This document shows, one piece after another, positions 26,099 through 35,387 of a stretch of 64,000 nt of DNA; within the stretch, counting starts at the first letter, position 1, and the number at the start of each line of letters is the position of its first letter. The notes beneath the pieces were generated by a model that was given only the letters and a program-made list of their open reading frames with translations, ran no database searches and was not told where the DNA came from. Made by a program: the position numbers and the translations under genes. Source of the stretch: Cytophagales bacterium (GTDB lineage Bacteria; Bacteroidota; Bacteroidia; Cytophagales; Cyclobacteriaceae); assembly GCA_033344775.1 (NCBI GenBank), contig JAWPMT010000004.1:868001-932000 (forward strand). Reading direction: 5' to 3'.

Positions 26099-27322
26099 TT
26101 AAAACCTCGCCGCCATCAGTAAACTCAAATCCTTGTAGCCGAGGTTGTATTTCTTAGCTAAATGGAAATTGGTAAGGGTACCCTTGTAGGTGTAGACCCC
26201 TTTCATGAACCAGCGGTTGGAGAAGATCATTTCATCAATACCCCCTTCTTCGGCAATTTGCACCACCATGGGCGACACAATATTGGAAATGGCAACAGTC
26301 GCTGTTTGGGCTACTCGGCTGGCGATATTGGGCACACAATAGTGAATCACCTCATATTGCTTGAAAATAGGCTTATCGTGGGTCGTAACTCGACTGGTCT
26401 CCACACATCCACCCTGATCAATACTCACGTCAATGATCACAGAACCGTGCTTCATATTGGCCACCATTTCTTCGCTTACCACACTTACATTCTGGCCATC
26501 TTCACCTCTAATTGCTCCAATCACAACGTCGGCCTGTTCTAAAGCACGCTCCAACGTCGGATTTTCGATGGTACCCGTATGAACTTGTTGACCAATGGCA
26601 TGCTTTAGCCTACGGAGCTTAAATATATGATTGTCATATACTTTGACATCTGCCCCCAGTCCCAGCGCTGCTCTTGCAGCATATTCAGCGACTGTTCCTG
26701 CACCTAAGATCACCACATTGGTCGGTGGCACTCCTGTAATTCCTCCAAGGATCACTCCACGTCCGGCACCAGTGCTACTGAGGTATTCCGCAGCGATCAA
26801 CATGACCGTGCTTCCGGCAATTTCACTCATGGCTCGAACCAAGGGAAGCCCGCCTACCTTATCCTGAATGAATTCGTATCCGATAGCCGTAATGCGCTTT
26901 TTCCCTAATGCATGTAAATAGTCAATGGATTGCTCTCCGGTTTGGAAAGCTGAGATCAAAACTGCACCCGTATTCATCATCTCGATCTCTTCTAAAGAAG
27001 GAGGGGCAACTTTCAGGATGAGTTCGGCCTGCATGACCTCTTTTCGGTCATAGACGATTTTGGCACCTGCTTCGCTGTATTCCCTATCAGAAAAATTAGC
27101 CAGCTTACCAGCGTTGCTTTCCACCATGACCTCCAGGCCATTGTTAACCAGCACTGAAACTGAATCGGGTTTCAGGGATACCCGACTTTCCTGAAATCGG
27201 GTGGCCTTGGGCACACCAATAGAAAGGGACTTTGCACCCTTCTTTAATTTCAAAGGTGATTCTTCAGGAGAAAGTACACTCTCTCGCACAATCTCGGCAA
27301 AGCCAGACGGTTTTTTTCCCAC
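26099..27322 (-). CDS. Alanine dehydrogenase/PntA-family dehydrogenase
   Basis: A 407-residue member of the alanine dehydrogenase/transhydrogenase alpha family. The N-terminal domain has IGVPKATRFQESRVSLKP and ILKVAPPSLEE. The NAD-binding fold carries VVILGAGTVAEYAARAALGL, and SIDQGGCVETSR follows. Known alanine dehydrogenases have a catalytic histidine after the KVxEP segment (YLH); here that place reads ISAFQTG, so the histidine seems to be missing. It may therefore not oxidise alanine. Starts at GTG 27320-27322, directly after the tsaE stop with no gap, as the third gene of the porX-tsaE operon. Confidence 0.8.
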   Translation of the reverse strand: MGKKPSGFAEIVRESVLSPEESPLKLKKGAKSLSIGVPKATRFQESRVSLKPDSVSVLVNNGLEVMVESNAGKLANFSDREYSEAGAKIVYDRKEVMQAELILKVAPPSLEEIEMMNTGAVLISAFQTGEQSIDYLHALGKKRITAIGYEFIQDKVGGLPLVRAMSEIAGSTVMLIAAEYLSSTGAGRGVILGGITGVPPTNVVILGAGTVAEYAARAALGLGADVKVYDNHIFKLRRLKHAIGQQVHTGTIENPTLERALEQADVVIGAIRGEDGQNVSVVSEEMVANMKHGSVIIDVSIDQGGCVETSRVTTHDKPIFKQYEVIHYCVPNIASRVAQTATVAISNIVSPMVVQIAEEGGIDEMIFSNRWFMKGVYTYKGTLTNFHLAKKYNLGYKDLSLLMAARF

Positions 27323-27742
27323 TTAGGTACGTTCCAGGTTGATACTTCGGGTCTTTTCGTCTACTAAATTAATATTTATTTTCAGGTGAGCTTCAGGAAT
27401 GAGGTTGGGGATTTTTTCCGGCCACTCTATGAAGCAATAACTCTCAGAATAGAAATAGTCCTCAATACCGATATCCAGTGCTTCATTTTCTTCTTTGAGT
27501 CGGTAAAAATCAAAATGGTAGATGGACTCCCCCAGGTCATCCAAATATTCGTTAACAATGGAAAAAGTCGGCGAACTCATTGCGTCCAACACGCCAAGTT
27601 CCAGGCAAATTTCCTTGATCAGCGTGGTTTTTCCCGCTCCCATTTCTCCATAAAAGCACCATATTCTTTTATCTCCAGCTTGCTTGATGAGCGTTTTTGC
27701 CACATCTGAAAGGTCTGCTTCGGTGTACCTGTCGAGGATCAT
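27323..27742 (-). CDS. tsaE: TsaE, ATPase for tRNA t6A modification
   Basis: A 139-residue P-loop protein. Walker A is GEMGAGKT at residues 32-39. The SPTFSIVNEY block and HFDFYRLK are family signatures, and the C-terminal FIEWPEKIPNLIP is present. TsaE drives the TsaB/TsaD complex that puts threonylcarbamoyl on A37 of ANN-decoding tRNAs. Its start overlaps the porX stop by 4 bases and its stop abuts the next start, so three genes are tightly coupled. Confidence 0.94.
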   Translation of the reverse strand: MILDRYTEADLSDVAKTLIKQAGDKRIWCFYGEMGAGKTTLIKEICLELGVLDAMSSPTFSIVNEYLDDLGESIYHFDFYRLKEENEALDIGIEDYFYSESYCFIEWPEKIPNLIPEAHLKININLVDEKTRSINLERT

Positions 27743-29289
27743 TTAGGTGAAAGGGAAATGAAAGGAATGATCATTTCCTCCAAACTGATCCCACCGTGCT
27801 GGAAAGTGTCTTTATAGAAATTCACATAGTAATTATAATTATTGGGGTAAGCAAAGAATGAATCTTCGCTCGCAAAGGCATAGGCCGTACTTACGTTGAC
27901 TTTAGGTAGCTTCAGTTCATCCGGGTTTCTGGATGAATAGATCGCCTCCTCATCGAAAGCGAGGTTTCTACCCGCTTTGTAACGCAAATTTGTATTGGTA
28001 TTTCTGTCCCCAACAATCTTTTCAGGCCGATTGACACGCACTGTTCCATGATCCGTAGTGATCAGTACTTTCACATCTTTTTCTGAAAGCTTCTTCAATG
28101 TGTCATGCAAGGAAGAGTGGGTAAACCAACTTAAGGTCAATGAACGATAAGCAGACTCATCAGGGGCCAGTTGTCGAATCATTTGCATGTCTGTTCTCGC
28201 ATGTGAGAGCATGTCCACGAAATTGTAAACCACCGCATTCAGTCGATTGGACATCAGGTTATTGATACTATCTGTGAATTGCCGACCTTCATGTGCCTGA
28301 ATGATCTTATGGTAAGAAAAACGAATGTCCAGTCGTTCTTTTTTCAAATGTCTGGCCAAAAGCTCCTTCTCATGGGCATTTTTTCCTTCTTCCTTGTCCT
28401 CTCCTACCCAAAGATCAGGATGATACTTCGCGATATCCTTGGGCATTAATCCCGAGAATAATGCGTTGCGGGCATAAGCCGTGGTTGTTGGCAAGATCGA
28501 ATAGTACTGCTGCTTGTAATCGATCTCGAACATTTTAGCGATTTCCGGTTCGATTACCTCCCACTGGTCTTGTCTCAAGTTATCAATCACGATCAAAAAG
28601 GTTGGTCGATCTTCTTTGAGCTCTGGAAATACAAGCTTTTTCAATACCTGATGGGATAACAATGGCCGATCAATATCAGGATCGTTCAACCAATCCACAT
28701 ACTCTTCTTTGATAAACTTGGCGAAATTCGTATTGGCTTCACTTTTTTGCATTTGGAAAACCTCATGCATGCTTTTGTCTTCGGTATTGTCAATTTCTAT
28801 CTCCCAATAGACTAGCTTCTTGTACAATTCTGCCCACTCCTTGTAATCCGTCACTTCATTAAGTTCCATGCTTAGATTTCGGAACTCCTGCTGATAATGG
28901 AGGTTGGTCTTTTCAGACACCAACCGGTCATTGTCCAGTATTTTCTTGATAGACAAGAGGATTTGATTGGGATTGAGGGGCTTGATCAGGTAATCCGCGA
29001 TCTTGGATCCGATGGCTTCTTCCATGATGTACTCCTCTTCACTCTTGGTGATCATGATCACCGGCAGATTCGGATGAGTTGATTTGATATAGTTCAAGGT
29101 TTCCAGTCCTGTCATTCCTGGCATGTTCTCATCCAGAAAAACAGCATCAAACGTATCGTGATCAATTTCCTCCAACGCATCTGCTCCACTCAGGACAGGC
29201 ACCACATCATAGCCTTTGTTGTTCAAGAATAGGATATGTGGCTTTAAAAGGTCAATTTCATCGTCTGCCCAGAGAATTTTGTACTTCAT
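27739..29289 (-). CDS. porX: PorX-type response regulator with PglZ domain
   Basis: A 516-residue protein. Residues 1-120 form a receiver domain: acidic DD at 9-10, phospho-acceptor D53 in FLDENMPGMTG, and switch lysine in DYLIKPL. A helical middle follows, then a PglZ/alkaline-phosphatase-like domain (about 200-516) with FLIVIDNLRQDQWE, ILPTTTAYARNALFSG, VYNFVDMLSHART and ITTDHGTVRVNRP, which hold the metal-binding Asp/His/Thr residues. This layout is that of PorX, which with PorY controls type IX secretion genes in Bacteroidota. The kinase is not in the window. First gene of the porX-tsaE-dehydrogenase unit. Confidence 0.93.
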   Translation of the reverse strand: MKYKILWADDEIDLLKPHILFLNNKGYDVVPVLSGADALEEIDHDTFDAVFLDENMPGMTGLETLNYIKSTHPNLPVIMITKSEEEYIMEEAIGSKIADYLIKPLNPNQILLSIKKILDNDRLVSEKTNLHYQQEFRNLSMELNEVTDYKEWAELYKKLVYWEIEIDNTEDKSMHEVFQMQKSEANTNFAKFIKEEYVDWLNDPDIDRPLLSHQVLKKLVFPELKEDRPTFLIVIDNLRQDQWEVIEPEIAKMFEIDYKQQYYSILPTTTAYARNALFSGLMPKDIAKYHPDLWVGEDKEEGKNAHEKELLARHLKKERLDIRFSYHKIIQAHEGRQFTDSINNLMSNRLNAVVYNFVDMLSHARTDMQMIRQLAPDESAYRSLTLSWFTHSSLHDTLKKLSEKDVKVLITTDHGTVRVNRPEKIVGDRNTNTNLRYKAGRNLAFDEEAIYSSRNPDELKLPKVNVSTAYAFASEDSFFAYPNNYNYYVNFYKDTFQHGGISLEEMIIPFISLSPK

Positions 29290-29437
29290 ACGCGCAATTT
29301 ATTCGGTTATCTGTTTTGGTGACATGGTTAATGACTTTTATTCAAGCTTATCGATCACCTTTCTTAATAACGCAATACAAGAAAATTAAATTGAAAGATG
29401 TTGATCATTTAACTTCGCTTAACAAAAGCAAACGCAC

Positions 29438-30673
29438 TTGAATAAAAAGAAGATCTTTAATGATCCGGTCTACGGATTCATTTCTGTACAATCCGATCTG
29501 ATTTTCGACATCATCCAACATCCCTATTTCCAACGATTAAGGAGGATCAAGCAACTAGGCCTTACAGATTTCGTCTATCCGGGTGCATTGCATACCCGAT
29601 TTCATCATGCCATTGGGGCCATGCACCTGATGGAACAGGCACTGGAGTCGCTGCGATCCAAAGGTCATATGATTTTTGATGCAGAAGCCGAAGCAGCCAT
29701 CATTGCCATTTTACTTCATGATATTGGTCATGGGCCATTTTCGCATACGTTAGAATTCAGCTTGTTTCGTGACATCCACCATGAGCAAATCACGTTATGG
29801 ACCATGAAGAAGCTCAATCGGGAATTTGGTGGACGCCTGGACATGGCCATCCAGGTCTATCAGGGACATTATCCCAGGAAGTTTTTGACCCAACTGGTCT
29901 CCAGTCAATTGGATACCGATCGAATGGACTACCTTCAGCGTGACTGTTTTTTCACAGGTGTAAGTGAAGGAACCATCGGAGCGGAACGCATCATCAAAAT
30001 GTTGAATCTGGTCGATGATGAACTGGTCGTGGAAGAAAAAGCGATTTACAGCCTCGAAAATTTCCTTAGCGCACGTAGGTTGATGTACTGGCAGGTCTAT
30101 CTTCACAAGACAGCCATCAGTGCCGAACGTATGTTGATCGAATTGATCAAACGTGCTAAAAAACTAACACAGGAAGGAAAAGAAATCACTGCCACTCCAG
30201 CCTTGAAATTATTTCTGGAAAGAGACATTACTCAAAAGGATTTTGAAGATGACCCTGACATTCTGGATGTATTCATGGTCATGGATGATACCGATATTTG
30301 GGGTTCCATCAAGTTTTGGTCCAATCACAAGGACCGGGTATTGCACACCATCAGCAAAATGCTGCTGCACCGAAAACTCTTCCGCGTGAAGTTGCTCAAT
30401 GAGAAAACTCCGAAAGAAAGTTATGATCAATTGGTCGGAGAAGTCGCCAGGGCCTGGGACTTTTCGGAAACGGATGCTCGATATTTCGTAAGAAAAGGAA
30501 CAGTAACCAATGCGGCATATATCGCGTCTGGACAAAGTATCAAGGTACTTATGAAAGATGGTACGGTTTTGGACGTTGCTCATGCCACGGACTTGCCCAA
30601 CATCAAGGCCATGAGCAAGATTGTGAAAAAATATTACCTATGTTGGCCTAAAGACATCAACTTTACAGCGTAA
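29438..30673 (+). CDS. HD-domain phosphohydrolase (dNTPase-like)
   Basis: A 411-residue HD-domain protein of the SAMHD1/YdhJ type. Metal-binding residues are in HTRFHHAIGAMHLM and in the doublet HDIGHGPFSHTLE, with the distal Asp in QLDTDRMDYLQRD. Such enzymes hydrolyse dNTPs or related nucleotides; the substrate here is not known. Start is TTG 29438 because the family N-terminus (NKKKIFNDPVYGFI) begins exactly there and no ATG is in frame. It is divergent from porX across 148 bases and 42 bases ahead of lpxD. Confidence 0.9.
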   Translation: MNKKKIFNDPVYGFISVQSDLIFDIIQHPYFQRLRRIKQLGLTDFVYPGALHTRFHHAIGAMHLMEQALESLRSKGHMIFDAEAEAAIIAILLHDIGHGPFSHTLEFSLFRDIHHEQITLWTMKKLNREFGGRLDMAIQVYQGHYPRKFLTQLVSSQLDTDRMDYLQRDCFFTGVSEGTIGAERIIKMLNLVDDELVVEEKAIYSLENFLSARRLMYWQVYLHKTAISAERMLIELIKRAKKLTQEGKEITATPALKLFLERDITQKDFEDDPDILDVFMVMDDTDIWGSIKFWSNHKDRVLHTISKMLLHRKLFRVKLLNEKTPKESYDQLVGEVARAWDFSETDARYFVRKGTVTNAAYIASGQSIKVLMKDGTVLDVAHATDLPNIKAMSKIVKKYYLCWPKDINFTA

Positions 30674-30715
30674 AGCTGGGTCTTTTAACCAGAACACATA
30701 ATCCGCCATTTCCCC

Positions 30716-31774
30716 ATGGAATTTAATCTAGAGCAGATAGCTCATATCCTCAACGGCGAACTGGAAGGCGATGGTAGCCTCAAAGTATCAAGGATTAGCA
30801 GCATTGAGGCAGGGCAGCAAGGAAGCGTTACCTTTCTTTCTAACCCGAAATACGAGCCATTTCTTTACAAAACTTCCGCCACCGCCGCGATTGTAAGCAA
30901 ATCATTGGAACTCCGGGAGCCCGTCAGTACTTCTTTGATCCGAGTTGATGATCCATACGCCAGCTTTACGACCCTGCTTGCAGAATATCAACGGCTTACT
31001 TCTGTTACAAAAACCGGACAGGAATCTCCAAACTTCATCCATCCGAGTGCACAAATTGGAAAAGATGTTTACGTCGGTGCATTTGCCTACATCGGTGAAG
31101 GTGCTGTGATTGGCGATGGCGCACAGGTCTACCCACAAACCTACGTCGGAGATCATGTACAAATCGGAGCACAAAGTATCCTCTATGCAGGAGTGAAGGT
31201 CTACGCCAATTGCCAGATTGGCTCGAAATGCACCGTTCAATCCGGGGCGGTACTGGGTAGCGATGGATTTGGATTCGCTCCACAGGCCGACGGCACCTAT
31301 CAGACGATCCCTCAATTGGGTAAAGTCATCGTGGAAGATCATGTGGACATTGGAGCCAATACTGTAGTTGATTGTGCCACATTTGACGCGACAGTCATTA
31401 AAAGCGGCGTGAAGCTTGATAACTTAATTCAGGTGGCGCATAATGTAGAAATTGGAGAAAACACGGTCATTGCGGCACAGGCAGGAGTCTCAGGCTCTAC
31501 CAAAATCGGAAAACAATGTGTGATTGGTGGACAGGCCGGAATTGTCGGACATTTGAAAGTGGCAGATGGCACCAAAATACAGGCACAATCGGGAATGACG
31601 AAAAACACAAAACCAGATAGTGCCTGGTACGGTAGTCCCGCCATCGCTTACAACAATTATGTCAAATCTTATGCAATCTTCAGGAAGCTGCCAGATGTAA
31701 TCAAACGGCTAGGTGATCTTGAAGAAAAACTTCTAAATTTGGCGCCCGAAAAAGGTAGCGGCTCTCACGGCTGA
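30716..31774 (+). CDS. lpxD: LpxD, UDP-3-O-acylglucosamine N-acyltransferase
   Basis: A 352-residue left-handed beta-helix acyltransferase that adds the second acyl chain in lipid A synthesis. The N-terminal uridine-binding domain (about 1-100) is followed by hexapeptide repeats (about 105-320). The catalytic histidine is H242 in IQVAHNVEIG. The substrate block VQSGAVLGSDGFGFAP is complete. It is first of the lpxD-lpxC/fabZ-lpxA series and begins 42 bases after the HD gene. Cytoplasmic face of the inner membrane. Confidence 0.96.
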   Translation: MEFNLEQIAHILNGELEGDGSLKVSRISSIEAGQQGSVTFLSNPKYEPFLYKTSATAAIVSKSLELREPVSTSLIRVDDPYASFTTLLAEYQRLTSVTKTGQESPNFIHPSAQIGKDVYVGAFAYIGEGAVIGDGAQVYPQTYVGDHVQIGAQSILYAGVKVYANCQIGSKCTVQSGAVLGSDGFGFAPQADGTYQTIPQLGKVIVEDHVDIGANTVVDCATFDATVIKSGVKLDNLIQVAHNVEIGENTVIAAQAGVSGSTKIGKQCVIGGQAGIVGHLKVADGTKIQAQSGMTKNTKPDSAWYGSPAIAYNNYVKSYAIFRKLPDVIKRLGDLEEKLLNLAPEKGSGSHG

Positions 31775-31866
31775 TTCCATATATTCATTTTAAAACAATC
31801 TTGCAATTACATGTTCAACTGGGAAAGCCGTGTCTGCATTTTTTTTCATAATCTTGCGACAATCCT

Positions 31867-33258
31867 ATGAAGCTAAATCAGCACACCGTCAAGGAAAAAA
31901 TCACGATTTCAGGGATCGGCCTGCATACCGGCGTGGTGTCCAATATGACTTTTGTTCCGACTAAGCCCAATCATGGCATCAAGTTTCAACGAATCGATCT
32001 GGAAGGTCAACCGATCATCCATGCAGATGTTGACAATGTGGTCGATCTCTCAAGAGGTACTTCGATAGAAGAAAACGGGGCACGGATCAACACTGTCGAG
32101 CATACCCTGGCCGCACTCGTGGGACTTGAAATTGATAACGTATTGATTCAGCTGGATGGACCCGAACCTCCAATTTTGGATGGCAGTTCTGAACGATTCA
32201 TCGATTCCATTCTGGAAGTAGGTCTGGAAGAACAAAATGCACAGCGGAATTTCTTCGAAGTTCCTAAAAGTGTCTTCTACAAAGACGAGAAAAACGACGT
32301 TGAATTGGTGGCTTTACCTCTGGATGATTATCGTGTCACCGTGATGGTAGACTATAAATCACCAGTACTGGGTAGTCAACACGCCACACTTAATAATATC
32401 GAGGATTTCCACAAGGACATTTCTCCAGCCCGTACTTTTTGCTTTTTACATGAGATCGAGGAGTTGTATAAAAACAACCTGATCAAAGGAGGAGATTTAA
32501 GTAATGCCATTGTGATTGTGGACCGTGAGGTGGAGGAAGATGAACTCGATTACCTGACTGACTTACTTAAAAAAGATAAAGTACAGCCAACAGGTAAAGG
32601 AATTTTGAATAACGTTGAATTGCGTTATAATAATGAACCTGCGAGACACAAACTGTTGGATGTCATGGGTGATTTGGCTTTATTAGGTCGCCCTATTAAA
32701 GGTCAAATCATGGCCGCCAGACCTGGACATGCAGCAAACATAGCCTTTGCCAAACTGCTGAAAGACGCCATGAAATCGCAAAAGGATCAGGCTCCCAGAT
32801 ATGATCCAAATCAACCGGCGGTCTGCGATATTCGTGACATCCAAAAACTACTCCCACATCGCTATCCTTTTCTCTTGATCGACAAAGTAATTCATTTAGA
32901 TGAGGAAAAAGTTTGTGGAATCAAGAACGTGACTCAAAACGAACCATTTTTTCAGGGTCATTTTCCTGGAAACCCTGTATTCCCAGGGGTTCTGCAAATT
33001 GAAGCTGTTGCTCAAGTCGGTGGAATTCTTGCAATGGGTACTTTAGAAGATCCGCAAAATTATTTGACCTACTTCCTAGGCATAGAAAATTTCAAGTTTC
33101 GTAAAATGGTTGTCCCTGGTGATACGTTAATCATTCAATGCGACTTAATTGCCCCAATCAGACGAGGTTTTGTGAAAATGAAAGGGAGAGCGTTTGTAGG
33201 AGACCAATTGGTTTGTGAAGGGACAATGACCGCTGTATTGACAAAAAAAGAGGCATGA
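31867..33258 (+). CDS. lpxC/fabZ: Bifunctional LpxC/FabZ (UDP-3-O-acyl-GlcNAc deacetylase / 3-hydroxyacyl-ACP dehydratase)
   Basis: A 463-residue fusion. Residues 1-310 are the zinc deacetylase LpxC: GIGLHTG, first zinc histidine H79 in VEHTLAAL, and HKLLDVMGDLALLG with the second histidine and aspartate. Residues about 320-463 are FabZ: LLPHRYPFLLIDK and GHFPGNPVFPGVLQIEA with the catalytic His and Glu. The fusion is a feature of Bacteroidota and joins lipid A deacetylation with fatty acid synthesis, which compete for the same hydroxyacyl-ACP. A near-consensus box TAATCTTG (31849-31856) stands before it. Its stop overlaps lpxA by 4 bases. Confidence 0.96.
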   Translation: MKLNQHTVKEKITISGIGLHTGVVSNMTFVPTKPNHGIKFQRIDLEGQPIIHADVDNVVDLSRGTSIEENGARINTVEHTLAALVGLEIDNVLIQLDGPEPPILDGSSERFIDSILEVGLEEQNAQRNFFEVPKSVFYKDEKNDVELVALPLDDYRVTVMVDYKSPVLGSQHATLNNIEDFHKDISPARTFCFLHEIEELYKNNLIKGGDLSNAIVIVDREVEEDELDYLTDLLKKDKVQPTGKGILNNVELRYNNEPARHKLLDVMGDLALLGRPIKGQIMAARPGHAANIAFAKLLKDAMKSQKDQAPRYDPNQPAVCDIRDIQKLLPHRYPFLLIDKVIHLDEEKVCGIKNVTQNEPFFQGHFPGNPVFPGVLQIEAVAQVGGILAMGTLEDPQNYLTYFLGIENFKFRKMVVPGDTLIIQCDLIAPIRRGFVKMKGRAFVGDQLVCEGTMTAVLTKKEA

Positions 33259-34031
33259 CGAAACCTGCACCTTACATTCACCCAGATGCGAAATTGGGTA
33301 AAAACGTAATTGTAGAACCTTTCGCTTATATTGAAGCAGATGTGGTCATTGGCGATAATACCTGGATCGGGCCTAATACCTGTATCATGGAAGGAGCTCG
33401 GATAGGAAACAATTGCAAAATTTTTTCAGGAGCGCAAATCGCCGCAGTACCCCAGGACCTCAAATACGAAGGTGAAAAAACTTATGCAATTATTGGAGAT
33501 AACACCTCCATACGTGAATTCGTCACCGTTTCCAGGGGTACAAAAGCACATGGAGAAACATCCATTGGTTCGAACTGTCTACTCATGAATTATGTCCATA
33601 TTGCCCATGATTGCATCTTGGGCGATCACTGCATTTTATCCAATTCGGTTCAAGTAGCGGGACATGTGGAAATTGGAGATTACACTGTGGTGGGTGGAAT
33701 GGCGGGTTTCCGGCAGTTCATCAAGGTGGGAGCACATGTAATGATTTCCGGCAAGGCCTTTGTAAGAAAGGATGTTCCTCCATATGTTTCCGCAGCAAGA
33801 GAACCTCTGGGGTATAGCGGCGTGAACGCCCTGGGCCTCCGAAGAAGAGGTTTTTCAAATGAAGTCATCAATCAAATTCAGGAAATGTATCGTGTGATCT
33901 ACATGAGTGATTACAATACCTCCAAAGCACTTACGGTGTTAGAAAAGGAGATCACACCATCGAAAGAAAGAGATACCATCATTGATTTCATACGTTCCTC
34001 TGAACGGGGAATTATGAAAGGTGTAGAATAA
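33255..34031 (+). CDS. lpxA: LpxA, UDP-N-acetylglucosamine O-acyltransferase
   Basis: A 258-residue beta-helix acyltransferase for the first step of lipid A. The catalytic histidine is H118 in YVHIAHDCILG. The hexapeptide repeats run from about residue 8 to 180 and the C-terminal helical domain (about 190-258, with VNALGLRRRGFS) is complete. It overlaps the lpxC/fabZ stop (ATGA), so levels of the acyl transferase and the deacetylase are linked. lpxB, lpxK and lpxH are not in the window. Confidence 0.96.
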   Translation: MTKPAPYIHPDAKLGKNVIVEPFAYIEADVVIGDNTWIGPNTCIMEGARIGNNCKIFSGAQIAAVPQDLKYEGEKTYAIIGDNTSIREFVTVSRGTKAHGETSIGSNCLLMNYVHIAHDCILGDHCILSNSVQVAGHVEIGDYTVVGGMAGFRQFIKVGAHVMISGKAFVRKDVPPYVSAAREPLGYSGVNALGLRRRGFSNEVINQIQEMYRVIYMSDYNTSKALTVLEKEITPSKERDTIIDFIRSSERGIMKGVE

Positions 34032-34036
34032 TTCCT

Positions 34037-34648
34037 TTGGAAATCCAACTCGACCATATCAACAAACGATTTGGAAAACAATGGATTTTCAAAAAGCTCG
34101 ATTACAAAATCGAATCCAATTCAACGCATGCGATTTGTGGTAGGAATGGTTCCGGAAAAAGCACACTGCTAAAAATCATTTCGGGATATAACACAGCCAC
34201 TTCAGGCAAACTCGTTTATCGAAAAAATGGGCAGCAAATTGAGTTGGAAAATCACATCACAGCCGTCAATTACGCGGCTCCATACCAACAACTACTGGAA
34301 GAGTTAACCCTCTCCGAACATCTGAAATTTCACTTTCAATTCAAGGAAAGTTTGATTTCACCTGAAGAAATTGTGGCACGAGTTGGGTTGGAGCATGCTC
34401 AAAATAAATTTGTGGGCGACTTCTCTTCTGGCATGAAACAACGACTAAAATTAGGCCTCGCCTTGTTCTCACAAGGCAGCTTACTATTACTCGATGAACC
34501 TACCTCAAATCTGGATGAGCAGGGGATCGCCTGGTACAAAGAAGAAATATTGAAAAAAAAAGGTACTTGCACCATCATAATCGCCTCCAATTTACGTTAT
34601 GAATACGATTTCGCGGATCACCAACTGACGATCACCGACTTTTCTTAA
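34037..34648 (+). CDS. ABC transporter ATP-binding protein (lone)
   Basis: A 203-residue ATPase. Walker A is ICGRNGSGKSTLLK (about residues 33-46), the signature is DFSSGMKQRLKLGLALF, and Walker B is LLLLDEPTSNLD. It is near the minimum size for a single ABC domain and has no membrane part. No permease gene lies beside it. It begins at TTG 34037, five bases after lpxA, so it is likely part of the lpx transcript. Lipid or envelope transport is possible from context; nothing in the sequence proves this. Confidence 0.88.
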   Translation: MEIQLDHINKRFGKQWIFKKLDYKIESNSTHAICGRNGSGKSTLLKIISGYNTATSGKLVYRKNGQQIELENHITAVNYAAPYQQLLEELTLSEHLKFHFQFKESLISPEEIVARVGLEHAQNKFVGDFSSGMKQRLKLGLALFSQGSLLLLDEPTSNLDEQGIAWYKEEILKKKGTCTIIIASNLRYEYDFADHQLTITDFS

Positions 34649-34689
34649 TTCCATTGAGATTTTCTCGGGAAAAAATTGTAAAAAAATCA

Positions 34690-34697
34690 TACTTTTG
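34690..34697 (+). promoter_or_regulatory. Promoter -7 box for the 169-residue lipoprotein gene
   Basis: TACTTTTG matches TAnnTTTG exactly, 37 bases before the ATG at 34735. No -33 TTG with proper spacing is seen (nearest TTG, 34676-34678, is too close). Confidence 0.5.
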
Positions 34698-34734
34698 GTG
34701 ATACGTATTAATTCATAGCAACAACACTTTACTT

Positions 34735-35244
34735 ATGAAAAAATTTCAAATCCTTTTACTTAGCACCTGTCTGGTCGCTCTGACGGTCTTGACAGGTTGC
34801 CCTGGTGATGAGCCAGATCCAGTTCCATCTGCAGGAGAAGAGCAGTATGCACTGCTTGATGGCCAATGGACAATCTCTACGGTTACTTTCGATGGTACCT
34901 CCAGACTTGATACCTGGGGTAATTCTTTTACCATTTCATTCTCCGGTGGAGCAGAAGATGCCACAACATTAATTTGGGGCGGCAGATATTCTACTTCAGG
35001 TCATAACACCGCTGATGAACCGAACGCGTTAGACGTTTGGCCTGCTTCTGGTAATTGGGTATTCTCCGGAGAAAACAGCGTACAAGAATTCTCAAGAGAT
35101 GGATCTCAAGCCGTAGCTATCAGTAATCTTTCTGGTTTAGAGGCAACACCAAGAACGTTACGATTGACTTTCACCATTCCTGATCCTAGCGGAAGAACGG
35201 AAGGCGTTTTCGATGCGCCATGGGTATTTGAATTCACTCGTTAA
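34735..35244 (+). CDS. Lipoprotein, lipocalin-like or small beta-barrel, unknown function
   Basis: A 169-residue protein with a lipoprotein signal ending at Cys22 (VLTGC), then an acidic Pro-rich linker (PGDEPDPVPSAGEEQ) and a beta-rich domain. The stretch LLDGQWTISTVTFDG is like the start of lipocalin-like lipoproteins found in Bacteroidota, and strands alternate to the end. No catalytic motif is visible. It has its own promoter box upstream and a good terminator downstream, so it is a single-gene unit. Location is likely the outer membrane; the ligand is unknown. Confidence 0.75.
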   Translation: MKKFQILLLSTCLVALTVLTGCPGDEPDPVPSAGEEQYALLDGQWTISTVTFDGTSRLDTWGNSFTISFSGGAEDATTLIWGGRYSTSGHNTADEPNALDVWPASGNWVFSGENSVQEFSRDGSQAVAISNLSGLEATPRTLRLTFTIPDPSGRTEGVFDAPWVFEFTR

Positions 35245-35268
35245 TATACTTGGCAGAAAATACTAAAG

Positions 35269-35297
35269 AAGGATGGCTCGAAAGGCCATCCTTTTTT
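35269..35297 (+). terminator. Rho-independent terminator of the lipoprotein gene
   Basis: A 9-bp stem, 35269-35277 AAGGATGGC with 35285-35293 GCCATCCTT, with a 7-base loop, followed by a T run to 35297. It lies 24 bases after the stop at 35244. Confidence 0.9.
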
Positions 35298-35387
35298 AAT
35301 GCTTAAACATCAACATGTCTATATTGAATTGTGTAGCTTAGGTTGTTTATCGCCAAGTCCGCTAAAAAAGCATCTGGCCTGACCTAC

